64,000 nucleotides of DNA from NCBI GenBank assembly GCA_015494155.1, contig WGBU01000070.1, forward strand, positions 17,999 to 81,998, written 5' to 3'. Source of the DNA: Deltaproteobacteria bacterium (GTDB lineage: Bacteria; Desulfobacterota; Dissulfuribacteria; Dissulfuribacterales; Dissulfuribacteraceae). A program made the position numbers and the translations under genes. The notes beneath the pieces were generated by a model, which ran no database searches, was not told the DNA's origin, and saw nothing but the letters and a program-made list of their open reading frames with translations. Shown here piece after piece: positions 37,934-46,799 of this stretch. Every line of letters starts with the position of its first letter. Position 1 is the first letter of the stretch.

Positions 37934-38667
37934 CTCGCTACCTCCTTAAGATCCATAGACTTCAATCGGGCCACCTCCTCGGCCACATACCTCACATAGA
38001 GCGGCTCATTGGTCTTTCTCCTAAAAGGTACTGGTGCGAGGAATGGACTGTCCGTCTCCACCAGTAGCCGATCTATGGGACACTCCTTGATGAGTCCTTG
38101 CACCTTGCTAGCTCCCTTAAAGGTCACTATACCAGAGCAAGATATGTAAAATCCTATATCTAAGGCGGTTTCAAAGAGTCGCCTCCCACCAGAAAAGCAG
38201 TGTATCACCCCTTTTATTCCTGTGCCGGCCAGGTCCTTTAATATATCTACAGTGTCGTCATCTGCATCTCTTGTATGCACTATAAGGGGCAGGCCAGTTG
38301 TTAGAGAAAGCTCGATCTGGAACAAAAAGACCTTCTTCTGTAGGTCTTTTGGCGAATACTCTTTGGCGTAGTCAAGTCCTGTCTCACCAATGGCTACAAA
38401 TTGTAACTGGTCCAAAAGCTTATAAAGATGTGCTTTGAGCGAGGGGCTGAACCGTTTTGCATCATGAGGGTGAAGCCCGAGGGTGGGATAAACTATAGAT
38501 GGAAACCTGGCCGAAAGCTCTCCTGCCCTACGCGATGACTCTTCGTCAATACCTACAGAGACCATTTTGTATACCCCACCCTTTAGGGCCCGCTCGATGA
38601 CTGCCTCTAGATCTTTTGCATACTGTGGGAAGTCGAGGTGACAGTGTGAGTCTATGAGTTGTACCAT
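37885..38667 (-). CDS. tatD: TatD-family metal-dependent hydrolase
   Basis: 260 residues. A TIM-barrel Mg-dependent DNase or hydrolase family. Metal ligands are DSHCHLDF near residue 6, GETGLDY near 93, HTRDADDDT near 127, HCFSGG near 155 and ETDSPFLAP near 205. The gene lies directly after the histidine kinase stop and overlaps maf by 49 nt, giving a kinase-tatD-maf-yggS run. Physiological substrate unknown. Confidence 0.92.
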   Translation of the reverse strand: MVQLIDSHCHLDFPQYAKDLEAVIERALKGGVYKMVSVGIDEESSRRAGELSARFPSIVYPTLGLHPHDAKRFSPSLKAHLYKLLDQLQFVAIGETGLDYAKEYSPKDLQKKVFLFQIELSLTTGLPLIVHTRDADDDTVDILKDLAGTGIKGVIHCFSGGRRLFETALDIGFYISCSGIVTFKGASKVQGLIKECPIDRLLVETDSPFLAPVPFRRKTNEPLYVRYVAEEVARLKSMDLKEVASCTTRNALALFDRLNP

Positions 38668-40104
38668 CTACCCAACCATTCCACCCTGTGGGAGTACAAT
38701 CCTCATGGTATTTCCCCCCATTTTGTTCCTGAATAGGGAAAATGTCCCGCCGTGGAGCTCCACGATCTGCTTGGCAAGACTCAAACCAAGCCCAAGTCCA
38801 AGGATCTCCCTTGGGCAGTGACCTGCATCACTTTTAGAAGTGTGGAGCTCGTGCGATAGTGGATCACCAGAGTCTGAGATCTCCACCTCAACGCCACTCG
38901 GACATGGCTTTGCAGTGACTATGAGTATACCACCTCGGCCCATGCACTTCAGTGAATTGTGTATGAGGTGATAGAGGGCCTGTTGAAAATGCCCTACATC
39001 GAGCATGAGATAGGTATCGTCTGGAATATTAATGGAAAAGTGTCCCTCGATCTCCCGCTCTTCTAGATCGATGGATATGACCTTGAAGAGGGTCTCTAGG
39101 ACCGTCCTAATCTTTACCCGTTCTGGTTCAATATCTGGGCCGTCCGCAAACGAGAACAGGCCATCTATAGTGCACTCTATCTTTCTAGCGCCTTCCACGA
39201 TCCTGGAGGCGATCTTGCGCATATCCTGGTCACTGGACCGCCTTTCAAGGAGTCTTGCCAGCCCCCCAACGGCACTCAGTGGATTTTTTATCTCGTGAAG
39301 CACTCTGTCGGCGATCAGACCCAGTTCTGCGGTCTTCTCCACATGTGCCAGCCGCCTTCTGCTGGCAGCCATTTCCCGTGTCAGGCCCTCCAGTTCTGTG
39401 ATCTTGGATCTTAGCAGTGCACACATCCTGGCCTTGGTGAAGGCCATGGAGGAAATGGTAGTGAGCAACACAAGGAATTCGAGGTTCGTCTCCTCAATGG
39501 GGTGCTTCAAGATATGGTTGTCACATACAATGACACCATAGTTGTGTGGTCCTGTGGCCACTGGGGCTGCTGCAAGAGGCCCATCAGAAAGTGGCCAATC
39601 TTGATCTACTGGGACCTTTTCTACCACTATTGGTCTCCGTTCTCTGAGTGCCCTCACAAGAAAGTGTGCGGGATCATCGAGCGGGACCTCAATCGATCGC
39701 ACCAACCGATTTAGTGGGTGGGCCTCATCATAGAAGTGCCCTTTCATCTCTTCCAACATCTCAAAGAGGGTGAGAGGCCTGTTCCTGAGTTCTTCCCATA
39801 TGACCGTCGCCTCTTGGGCATCCCATGGCCCCACAGAAAGGTCACCACAAAGGGCGTTCTTTCTCCTATTCATGGTGAACCAAAATGCCCTGTTAAATCC
39901 AAGCCCCTCACCAGCTGTAGTGCCAATTAGGACTGCCTTCAGTATCTCTAAGGCATCGTTCTTCTCCAGGAACTCTATATTGAGCTTTTGGGCGAGCTCC
40001 AGAAAAAAAGAGAGCCTGGTCTGCTGGCTTGCGATCTCCGTCTTTAGGGAATCGAGCTTTCTCAGGCAATTATTGTCATTTATGATTATGTCAGTATTAT
40101 CCAT
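38668..40104 (-). CDS. Soluble sensor histidine kinase with GAF-type input
   Basis: 478 residues without membrane helices. An N-terminal GAF-like region (about 10-205) is followed by a short coiled coil. The dimerisation box has the phosphoacceptor in HEIKNPLSAVGG near residue 267. The ATPase domain then has the N box HNSLKCMGRGG, the ISDSGDP box and GLGLGLSLAKQIVELHGG. No response regulator is adjacent, so it is an orphan kinase. The small exported protein gene is divergent. The input signal is unknown. Confidence 0.88.
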   Translation of the reverse strand: MDNTDIIINDNNCLRKLDSLKTEIASQQTRLSFFLELAQKLNIEFLEKNDALEILKAVLIGTTAGEGLGFNRAFWFTMNRRKNALCGDLSVGPWDAQEATVIWEELRNRPLTLFEMLEEMKGHFYDEAHPLNRLVRSIEVPLDDPAHFLVRALRERRPIVVEKVPVDQDWPLSDGPLAAAPVATGPHNYGVIVCDNHILKHPIEETNLEFLVLLTTISSMAFTKARMCALLRSKITELEGLTREMAASRRRLAHVEKTAELGLIADRVLHEIKNPLSAVGGLARLLERRSSDQDMRKIASRIVEGARKIECTIDGLFSFADGPDIEPERVKIRTVLETLFKVISIDLEEREIEGHFSINIPDDTYLMLDVGHFQQALYHLIHNSLKCMGRGGILIVTAKPCPSGVEVEISDSGDPLSHELHTSKSDAGHCPREILGLGLGLSLAKQIVELHGGTFSLFRNKMGGNTMRIVLPQGGMVG

Positions 40105-40124
40105 TCAAAAACCTTCTTTATCTC

Positions 40125-40153
40125 TTGACACATATTGCGCCAACGGTCATAGT
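40125..40153 (+). promoter_or_regulatory. Candidate promoter of the small exported protein gene
   Basis: -35 TTGACA (40125-40130), a 17-nt spacer and -10 CATAGT (40148-40153). The leader that follows carries a 7-bp hairpin GCCCAAA/TTTGGGC at 40177-40204, just before the ribosome site. Confidence 0.5.
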
Positions 40154-40230
40154 ACCACGTAATGGGAAACATTGAAGCCCAAACCTCAGACTCAGAATTT
40201 GGGCAAAAAACCTAAAAGGAGGGCATTATT

Positions 40231-40437
40231 ATGCGTTCAAGGATTACATCAATCGTCGTTGCCATCATGATGACAGTGGGGATGGCAGGGGTAGGTTATG
40301 CTGCCAAGTGCAAAGGCACTGTAGAGAGCATTGACGGCGGGAAAATGGTAATCCAGCTTAAGGGCAAGTGCAAGGCCAAGGCTGGTGACGAAGTTAAGAT
40401 CAAGACAAAGAAGAAGGCCGCAGTAGAAGGTTGCTAA
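40231..40437 (+). CDS. Small exported basic protein, function unknown
   Basis: 68 residues: a signal peptide (about 1-24, ending VGYAA) and a mature part of about 44 residues rich in Lys and Gly with three cysteines (KCKG, KGKCKAK, EGC at the end). The pattern KGTVESIDGGKMVIQLKGK suggests a small beta-barrel of the kind seen in short periplasmic proteins of anaerobes, but no family is certain. It has a clear AAAGGAGGG ribosome site, its own promoter and a strong terminator, so it is a real single-gene unit and possibly highly expressed. Confidence 0.82.
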   Translation: MRSRITSIVVAIMMTVGMAGVGYAAKCKGTVESIDGGKMVIQLKGKCKAKAGDEVKIKTKKKAAVEGC

Positions 40438-40466
40438 TAACTTAAGTGTAGACTAGTTTGTGAAGG

Positions 40467-40497
40467 GGGTAGCCCTATGGGGCTACCCTTTTTATTT
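40467..40497 (+). terminator. Rho-independent terminator after the small exported protein gene
   Basis: GGGTAGCCC, a TAT loop and GGGCTACCC, followed by TTTTTATTTT. It also sits against the rpe stop on the other strand and may serve both. Confidence 0.9.
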
Positions 40498-41174
40498 TAC
40501 CCTGCCTGGGCCAATGCCCTGAGTGTGTCGATTTCTTCCTTGTAATCCCCTTTTTCAAATATGGCCGACCCTGCCACAAAGATCTCTGCCCCTGCACGAG
40601 CGACCTCTTTTATTGTATCCCTATTGATGCCTCCATCCACCTCTATGGGTATGTTGAGACCTAGGCTAGAGATGAGGACTTTAAGCTCCTTTATCTTTTC
40701 GAGTGAGAATTCAATGAAGCTCTGCCCGCCAAAGCCCGGATTAACGCTCATTATCAGGCAATAGTCCGCTGCCCGAACCACATCTTTTACTGCACTAACA
40801 GGTGTACCGGGGTTCAACACCAGCCCAGCCCGGGCCCCCAGGTCTCTGATGGCGCAAAGGGTCCTGTGTATGTGTGGACAGGTCTCGTAGTGTACAGAGA
40901 TCCAATCTGCCCCTGCCTTTTTAAATTCTTCAATATAGCGCTCTGGCTGTTCGATCATGAGGTGACAATCTACAGGGAGCCCTGTGGCTGCCCTGACCGC
41001 CCGCACCACCAGGGGACCAATGGTGATATTTGGGACAAAGTGGCCATCCATGACATCCACGTGTATCACATCTGCCCCTGCACCTTCGACTGCTCTAACC
41101 TCTTCAGCGAGCCTTCCAAAATCTGCAGATAATATCGATGGGGCGATTTGGATCTGTCTTTTCTCCTTCATCAC
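40497..41174 (-). CDS. rpe: Ribulose-phosphate 3-epimerase
   Basis: 225 residues. It interconverts ribulose-5-P and xylulose-5-P. The TIM-barrel motifs APSILSADFGRL near residue 11, VDVMDGHFVPNITIG near 40, HLMIEQPE near 73, MSVNPGFGGQ near 143 and EVDGGIN near 178 are intact, including the paired catalytic aspartates. It appears to stand alone, divergent from the aminotransferase and convergent with the small exported protein gene. Confidence 0.96.
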   Translation of the reverse strand: MMKEKRQIQIAPSILSADFGRLAEEVRAVEGAGADVIHVDVMDGHFVPNITIGPLVVRAVRAATGLPVDCHLMIEQPERYIEEFKKAGADWISVHYETCPHIHRTLCAIRDLGARAGLVLNPGTPVSAVKDVVRAADYCLIMSVNPGFGGQSFIEFSLEKIKELKVLISSLGLNIPIEVDGGINRDTIKEVARAGAEIFVAGSAIFEKGDYKEEIDTLRALAQAG

Positions 41175-41264
41175 TTATAGACCGTCCTTCTGTTAAATTT
41201 ATTGGCAATCTAAAAAGATTGCACTAATATCTACTCAAATCCCCACTGGGTCAAGGAGGGAAAG

Positions 41265-42458
41265 ATGATAGCCCAAAAAATGCTCTCATTCATGGAAAGG
41301 GCCTCTTGGATCAGAAAGATGTTCGAAGAGGGGGCGAGGTTAAAGGAAATTCATGGGGCGGACAAGGTATGCGACTTTAGCCTCGGCAATCCAGACCTGC
41401 CTCCACCTACCGAGTTCGACAAGGCACTCGTAGATGAGGCCCAACGGACAGGCCCAGGAGTACACAGCTACATGCAGAATGCAGGCTATATGGATGTACG
41501 GTCCCGTGTGGCAGACCAGGTGGAAAGGGACCATGGGCTCCGCCCTGATCCAAACCATGTCATCATGACGTGTGGGGCAGCAGGTGGTCTCAACTGCATA
41601 TTCAAGGCCATCCTGGACCCAGGGGATGAGGTGATTACACCAGCACCTTTCTTTGTAGAGTATGGCTTCTATGTAGACAACCATGGGGGAAAGCTCGTAC
41701 CAGTCAAGGCGAAAGAGGACTTTTCACTCGATCTCGACGCCATAGAAGCTGCCATTGGTCCAAACACCAAGGCCATACTCATAAATTCTCCGAACAACCC
41801 CACTGGGTGCGTCTATTCAAAAGAGTCTTTAAAGGCACTAGCAGAGATCCTGGAGAAGAAATCTTCTGAACTAGGTCGAGTCATATATCTCGTGAGTGAT
41901 GAACCATATAGGCGGCTTGTCTTTGACGGAGAAGAGGTGCCCGGCCTCTTCGACCTCTATGGGCCCACCATCATCACCACCTCCTTCTCCAAGGACCTCT
42001 CCATACCTGGAGAGCGCATCGGGTATTGTGCCATAAACCCCAGTTTTGAGGGCAAAGACCAGCTCGCAGGGGCCATGACCTTGGCCAACAGGATCTTGGG
42101 TTTTGTAAATGCCCCAGCCCTTATGCAGCGTGTGGTCTCAAAGGTACTGGGCAAGGTGGTGGATGTAGGGGTCTATCAGAGGAGGAGAGACCTCTTTTCA
42201 GCGATCCTTGAAGAGGCAGGCCTTCAATTCGAACTCCCAAAGGGGGCATTCTACTTCTTCCCAAAGACCCCCATTGAGGACGACAAGGAGTTTGCTGCCA
42301 TCCTCCAAGAAGAGTTGATCCTCTCAGTACCAGGCTCTGGTTTTGGCTGCCCAGGCCATATCAGGATCGCATTTTGCGTGGAGGAAGAGGTGATCGAAAG
42401 ATCGAGGGAGGGATTCAAGAGGGCAGTGGAAAAGGCACTGTCGAAGGGGGGGAGTTGA
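41265..42458 (+). CDS. Class I/II PLP-dependent aminotransferase
   Basis: 397 residues of the aspartate-aminotransferase fold (type I). The PLP lysine is in TTSFSKDLSIPGERIGY near residue 245. Other markers are SLGNPDLPPP near 39, NSPNNPTG near 172 and the C-terminal arginine in GHIRIAFC near 365. The protein is probably an aspartate or aromatic/branched-chain aminotransferase; the substrate is not determined by sequence reading. It is monocistronic and converges on rsmB with a 5-nt gap. Confidence 0.88.
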   Translation: MIAQKMLSFMERASWIRKMFEEGARLKEIHGADKVCDFSLGNPDLPPPTEFDKALVDEAQRTGPGVHSYMQNAGYMDVRSRVADQVERDHGLRPDPNHVIMTCGAAGGLNCIFKAILDPGDEVITPAPFFVEYGFYVDNHGGKLVPVKAKEDFSLDLDAIEAAIGPNTKAILINSPNNPTGCVYSKESLKALAEILEKKSSELGRVIYLVSDEPYRRLVFDGEEVPGLFDLYGPTIITTSFSKDLSIPGERIGYCAINPSFEGKDQLAGAMTLANRILGFVNAPALMQRVVSKVLGKVVDVGVYQRRRDLFSAILEEAGLQFELPKGAFYFFPKTPIEDDKEFAAILQEELILSVPGSGFGCPGHIRIAFCVEEEVIERSREGFKRAVEKALSKGGS

Positions 42459-42463
42459 CCTCT

Positions 42464-43843
42464 TTAGGCCTTGCCTATGAGTGCCACAAAAAACCCATCG
42501 GTCTCTGGGGGTAAACACCTCAAAAAGCCCTCTTGGGTAATGAACTTTTCACAGTGCCCCATGTTGGGCAAGACCTCACTTATATCTAAGGGTATGGCCC
42601 CTTCTTGGCCCTCTAAAAACGCCCTTATGAGTTCGCTTGTCTCTTCCTTCTCATAGGTACAAGTGGCATAGACCAGGCGTCCATTGGGCCTTAGCCACTT
42701 AAATACGTGGGAAAGGAGTCTTAGTTGAAGTCTAGATAGAGAATCTATGTCGCCGGGTCTCCTGTTCCACTTTATGTCTGGATGGCGCCTTATGATCCCA
42801 AGCCCTGAGCAAGGGGCATCCACCAGGACCTTGTGAAATTGCCCTCTTAGATCGCCTGTATAGTTCAACACATCTCCATCTCGTGGTAGAATCACCTTTG
42901 CCTTCACTCCCAGGCGCTCTAGATTGGACCTCAGAAGTTGACGCCTCGACAAAGATGGTTCAAAGGCCCATATCTCGCCACTTCCACCCATGAGTTCACC
43001 AATATGGGCGGTCTTTCCACCCACGCCTGCACATGCATCCAAGACACACTCGCCTGGCCTTGGGTCAAGGCAATACCCTACGAGTTGGGCTGCCTCGTCT
43101 TGGACTGCAAAGAGGCCCTCGTCGAACCCAGGAAGCACCCTTGGGTCGCACCTATCCTCTACTATCACGCTAGAAGGGCTGCACAGCCCCTCCCTGGCCA
43201 CATAACCAGATGCCTTGAGGCGTCTCAAAAAGACGCTCCTTTTGACCTTTTGGAAATTGACCCTAAGGGTGAGGGGTGGACGCTCGTTGTTTGCCTTTAA
43301 GATCCTTTTGACCAACTCCTGGTCCATGGCCCTTGACCATCTTTCCACCATCCATTGAGGGTGGGAATACCTTAGGTGTAGAGGAAGACTGGGGATGACT
43401 TCACCTAAGAGCTTGTCACGCTCCCTCGCAATCCCCCGAAGGACCGCGTTCAATAGCCCACTAAGGCGCCCAAGGCGGGTCTTTTTTAGCGCCTCCACTG
43501 TCTCATTGATGGCTGCATGGGGTGGAATAGAGTCGAGCATCAAGATCTGATATGCCCCGATGAGCAGAAATGACTGGACTATTGAGTTTGGGTACTTCTT
43601 GGACCTTAGCCTCTCCCTTATCAACCAGTCCAAGAGGAGAAGCCACCTCACTGTCCCCACCACCATCTCGTGGACAAGGGCACGATCCCGCTGGTCCAAC
43701 CCCAATGGCCCTACCTCATCTTCTATGTACTCTCCAAGGGGTAAACGCCTGGAAAGTGGCGTCGAGAGCCATGCACCAAGTGCCTTCCCTGCAGCAAGCC
43801 TTGTTCCAAGGCCCTTAGCGCTACTAGGCCTTCCCAAATACAC
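42464..43843 (-). CDS. rsmB: 16S rRNA (cytosine-967-C5)-methyltransferase RsmB
   Basis: 459 residues: an N-terminal NusB-like domain (about 20-150), a linker and a C-terminal SAM methyltransferase. The two catalytic cysteines are in DAPCSGLG and ATCTYEKEE, and the SAM site is DACAGVGGKTAHIGELM. The start is GTG at 43843, or a TTG two codons later, overlapping the fmt stop by 20 nt. The def-fmt-rsmB order is a common bacterial operon. Confidence 0.93.
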   Translation of the reverse strand: MYLGRPSSAKGLGTRLAAGKALGAWLSTPLSRRLPLGEYIEDEVGPLGLDQRDRALVHEMVVGTVRWLLLLDWLIRERLRSKKYPNSIVQSFLLIGAYQILMLDSIPPHAAINETVEALKKTRLGRLSGLLNAVLRGIARERDKLLGEVIPSLPLHLRYSHPQWMVERWSRAMDQELVKRILKANNERPPLTLRVNFQKVKRSVFLRRLKASGYVAREGLCSPSSVIVEDRCDPRVLPGFDEGLFAVQDEAAQLVGYCLDPRPGECVLDACAGVGGKTAHIGELMGGSGEIWAFEPSLSRRQLLRSNLERLGVKAKVILPRDGDVLNYTGDLRGQFHKVLVDAPCSGLGIIRRHPDIKWNRRPGDIDSLSRLQLRLLSHVFKWLRPNGRLVYATCTYEKEETSELIRAFLEGQEGAIPLDISEVLPNMGHCEKFITQEGFLRCLPPETDGFFVALIGKA

Positions 43844-44792
43844 TCCCTTTGGGGATTGGATTTCCCCTGATGAAGGCCTCTACAGCCATGCGCCTTTTAC
43901 CAGGCCATTGGACCTCTTTTACCAAGATGGCTCCGCTACCTGTCCAGATGGTGAGCCCTTTATTTGAGACATCTATTATCTCGCCTGGGACAAAAGGACC
44001 CTCGATCTCTTGTCCATGGACCAATCTTGGTGTGAAGAGTCTGACCCTCTCATCCCCATAGGTGGTATATGCCCCAGGGACGGGATCAAATGCGCGAATC
44101 TGCCTATGAATTACCTGGGCACTCTGCCCCCAGTCGATCTCAAGCTCTTCCTTTCTTATGGGTGGGGCATAGGAGATGCCCTCTTTTGGTTGTTCCCTCG
44201 GTTGGAGTTCGCCTGTCAATATGCCATGGAGGGCCTCTATTAAAAGCCGTGCCCCAAGGGCGGCCATCCTGTCGTGAAGTTCGCCAAAGGTCTCGTTCTC
44301 CCCTATTTTAAGCCCCTCCATGAGGAGTATTGGGCCTGTATCCATACCCTCATCCATCTCCATGATGGTTATGCCGGTTTGGCGTTCGCCCTCCAGGATC
44401 GCCCTCTGGATGGGGGCTGCCCCCCTAAACTTTGGGAGAAGCGAACCATGGACATTGACTGGCATGATGCGGGCACACTCTAAAAGGGGCCTTTTTAAGA
44501 TCTGGCCGTATGCAGCCACCACCAAGAAGTCTGGGCCCATTCCAGCCACTTCCTGTATGAACATGGGATCACTGGCCCTTTCTGGCTGAAGCACCCTAAG
44601 CCCCATCTCAAGGGCCAATTCTTTAACAGGTGAGGGCCTTAGCCTCCTACCCCGCCCGCGAGGCCTATCTGGTTGAGTGACCACTGCCTCTACCTTAAAG
44701 CCCGCATCAAGGAGTGACCTTAGGGACGGGACCGCAAATTCAGGGGTCCCCATGAAGACTATCTTGGTCTCTTCTGGTTTCAGATTACTCAT
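43824..44792 (-). CDS. fmt: Methionyl-tRNA formyltransferase
   Basis: 322 residues. It formylates initiator Met-tRNA using 10-formyl-tetrahydrofolate. Motifs are FMGTPEFAVPSL near residue 13, NVHGSLLPKFRGAAPIQ near 108 (catalytic Asn and His) and DEGMDTGP near 145. The C-terminal OB-like domain is present. It overlaps def by 8 nt and rsmB by 20 nt. Confidence 0.96.
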   Translation of the reverse strand: MSNLKPEETKIVFMGTPEFAVPSLRSLLDAGFKVEAVVTQPDRPRGRGRRLRPSPVKELALEMGLRVLQPERASDPMFIQEVAGMGPDFLVVAAYGQILKRPLLECARIMPVNVHGSLLPKFRGAAPIQRAILEGERQTGITIMEMDEGMDTGPILLMEGLKIGENETFGELHDRMAALGARLLIEALHGILTGELQPREQPKEGISYAPPIRKEELEIDWGQSAQVIHRQIRAFDPVPGAYTTYGDERVRLFTPRLVHGQEIEGPFVPGEIIDVSNKGLTIWTGSGAILVKEVQWPGKRRMAVEAFIRGNPIPKGSVFGKA

Positions 44793-45291
44793 CCTTTGGC
44801 CTTATCTTAGCCCACTTTTTCTTAAACAGGGTCTTTTTTACTGGAGAGAGCCTATCTACAAAACAGATCCCATTTAGGTGATCTATTTCATGTTGCAGAC
44901 ACTTTGACAAGAGCCCTCCCTGGGCCTCGATCTCCACCTCACGGCCTTCGCGATCAAAGGCCTTTACGAGTATGGACTCTGCCCTCCTTATCTTCGCCCC
45001 ATAACCTGGTACACTCAGACACCCCTCTTCTCCCACCATCTCACCTACGGCCTCCACGATCCTGGGATTTAAGAGCACCATTGGGTGTTTACCCCGCTTA
45101 TCATCTGTCTCACAGTCGAAGACTATGACCTGGATAGGTTCTCCCACTTGGTTTGCCGCAAGACCGACACCTTCTGCCTCATACATGGTCTTTATCATGT
45201 CGTCTATGAAGCGTTGGAGGGCCCCGTCGATATTACGCACTGGCTCTGAGACCTTCTTCAATATTTCGTGTGGATAAATAAGTACCTTCAT
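44785..45291 (-). CDS. def: Peptide deformylase
   Basis: 168 residues. It removes the N-formyl group from nascent proteins. The three family motifs are GVGLAANQVG near residue 41, EGCLSVPG near 90 and QHEIDHLNG near 133, supplying the Cys and two His metal ligands. It is first of the def-fmt-rsmB operon, and its start is fixed by MKVLIYPHEIL. Confidence 0.96.
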   Translation of the reverse strand: MKVLIYPHEILKKVSEPVRNIDGALQRFIDDMIKTMYEAEGVGLAANQVGEPIQVIVFDCETDDKRGKHPMVLLNPRIVEAVGEMVGEEGCLSVPGYGAKIRRAESILVKAFDREGREVEIEAQGGLLSKCLQHEIDHLNGICFVDRLSPVKKTLFKKKWAKIRPKDE

Positions 45292-45348
45292 AGGACTCGT
45301 TCTAAAAAATGATACAAAAATCCCCTTTATTTTTTTAAAATAATATAA

Positions 45349-46035
45349 ATGTCTCCTATGCCAAAGTCACGAAATTTTCTCGTAAGGATGGATAGACTAA
45401 GGGCAGCAGCACCTGAATTGCGCTATCTCCTCACGCGAGGCTATCCAAGAAAGTCCTCTGTAGAGTTCATTGGCAACCACTATCAACTGACAAGGGACGA
45501 GCGAAATATCCTGTTTAGGGGCGTCTTCCCAAGGGCCATTGCCCAGGCCATCAAGGCAAACAGGGTCACACCAGGGGCCATCTGCGGCAAGGAGTTGTTT
45601 GTGGATGGATACAATGTAACCATCACGCTTGAAAATGCCATGAAGGGTCACCCCATCATCAGGGGAAACAATGGCTTTATTCGGGACATATCTGGCACAT
45701 TCAGGGGGTTTAGACAATCTGACCTCACGGAAGCTTGCTGGAGAGAGATCCTGCGCCTCCTCACCCAGTACAGACCAGGCCTCACCACTGTCCTTCTGGA
45801 CAAACCCTACTCAAAGAGTGCTCAGTTGGCTAGATCCATAAAGATATGGATGGAGGAATACTCCATTCAGGGCCAGGTCTTGTTGTCTCAAAGGGTGGAT
45901 TTTAAGCTAAAGAATGCCCGTGGTGTAAGGGCCACCTCAGACTCAACAATACTCATCCGAGGTGGCCCATCTCTTGATCTAGCAGGTCATATTGCCATAC
46001 GACGACTCAAAAAAAGGCCGTTTGTTGTACCCTGA
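45349..46035 (+). CDS. DUF434-family protein
   Basis: 228 residues. Resembles DUF434 (with DUF5616), a family frequent in archaea and anaerobic bacteria with unknown function. The N-terminal part (RLRAAAPELRYLLTRGYPRKSSVEFIGN) matches the DUF434 helix region, and the C-terminal half contains VDGYNVTITLENAM and DKPYSKSAQLA. An ATG four codons in is an alternative start; neither has a clear ribosome site. It stands alone between two divergently or convergently arranged genes. Confidence 0.78.
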   Translation: MSPMPKSRNFLVRMDRLRAAAPELRYLLTRGYPRKSSVEFIGNHYQLTRDERNILFRGVFPRAIAQAIKANRVTPGAICGKELFVDGYNVTITLENAMKGHPIIRGNNGFIRDISGTFRGFRQSDLTEACWREILRLLTQYRPGLTTVLLDKPYSKSAQLARSIKIWMEEYSIQGQVLLSQRVDFKLKNARGVRATSDSTILIRGGPSLDLAGHIAIRRLKKRPFVVP

Positions 46036-46059
46036 TCCTTTTGGTTGGACGCCCTTCTA

Positions 46060-46563
46060 TTAGCAGCAACCACCGCCACACGTACCACAGGACTCTGTGG
46101 AACATGCGCCTAGGGCTGCCTGTAATTCTTCTGGAGTGGCGTCTCTCACCTCTGTGACCTTGATGTCGAACAGGAGTGTCTCACCAGCCAATGGGTGATT
46201 GAAATCGGCTATCACTGTGTCTTCCTGCACTTCATGTATGGTAAATGTCACAGGTCCCTGTGGCCCCATGGTCTGAAATGCCGCACCAGGCCTCAGGTCT
46301 GCATCCTGTGGGAAGTAATTTCTGGGGATTCCCTGCAAGAGCTCCTCGCGCCTCTCTCCGTAGCCCTCTTCAGGGGTCACTTTAATGGTAGCTGTTTCGC
46401 CCTCTTCCAGCCCCTTAAGGCCCTTTTCAAGGCCTGGGATGATCTGACTCCTACCAAAGACGAAACCAAAGGGCGCACCCCCTTCAGATGTCTCCACCAG
46501 CTCACCATTGGTGAGTTTGAGGGTGTAGTCGATGGTTACAAACTTGTCTTCTGAAACCTTCAT
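46060..46563 (-). CDS. SlyD-like FKBP-type peptidyl-prolyl isomerase
   Basis: 167 residues from the ATG at 46563; a longer frame to 46608 lacks a ribosome site. The FKBP half-barrel (VTIDYTLKLTNGELVETS, then LEKGLKGLEEGE) is split by an insert-in-flap domain (about residues 70-120), the SlyD arrangement that combines isomerase and chaperone action. The tail is cysteine-rich (CSTESCGTCGGGCC), a likely metal-binding segment as in SlyD, which handles nickel. A weak copy of the AATGA-N4-TCATT motif lies 60 nt upstream. Confidence 0.86.
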   Translation of the reverse strand: MKVSEDKFVTIDYTLKLTNGELVETSEGGAPFGFVFGRSQIIPGLEKGLKGLEEGETATIKVTPEEGYGERREELLQGIPRNYFPQDADLRPGAAFQTMGPQGPVTFTIHEVQEDTVIADFNHPLAGETLLFDIKVTEVRDATPEELQAALGACSTESCGTCGGGCC

Positions 46564-46619
46564 AAAACAAAACTCCGAAATGTGTATTTCCCAAGGTAGG
46601 CCAATCACTAGGCAGGCTT

Positions 46620-46799
46620 ACAAATGGGATTTCATTACAAAGTAAACAATCAAAAAAAAGTGTCAAGCCAAAACAGAGGGCCTACGTATACAAATTAATA
46701 CCACAAGTCTCTTCCTAATGTAGGTTAATGCCTGGACATATCTAGTTTGATGTGTAAAATCATCTTCAATCTCTGGGTCTTATCGAAAAGGGGAACAAA
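46620..46799. other. Spacer before the glycosylation cluster
   Basis: Non-coding and AT-rich. It contains the promoter region of the divergent FKBP gene and presumably that of the STT3-type gene. The only recognisable element is AATGG-GATT-TCATT at 46623-46636, one mismatch from the sat/atp palindrome. Confidence 0.3.
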
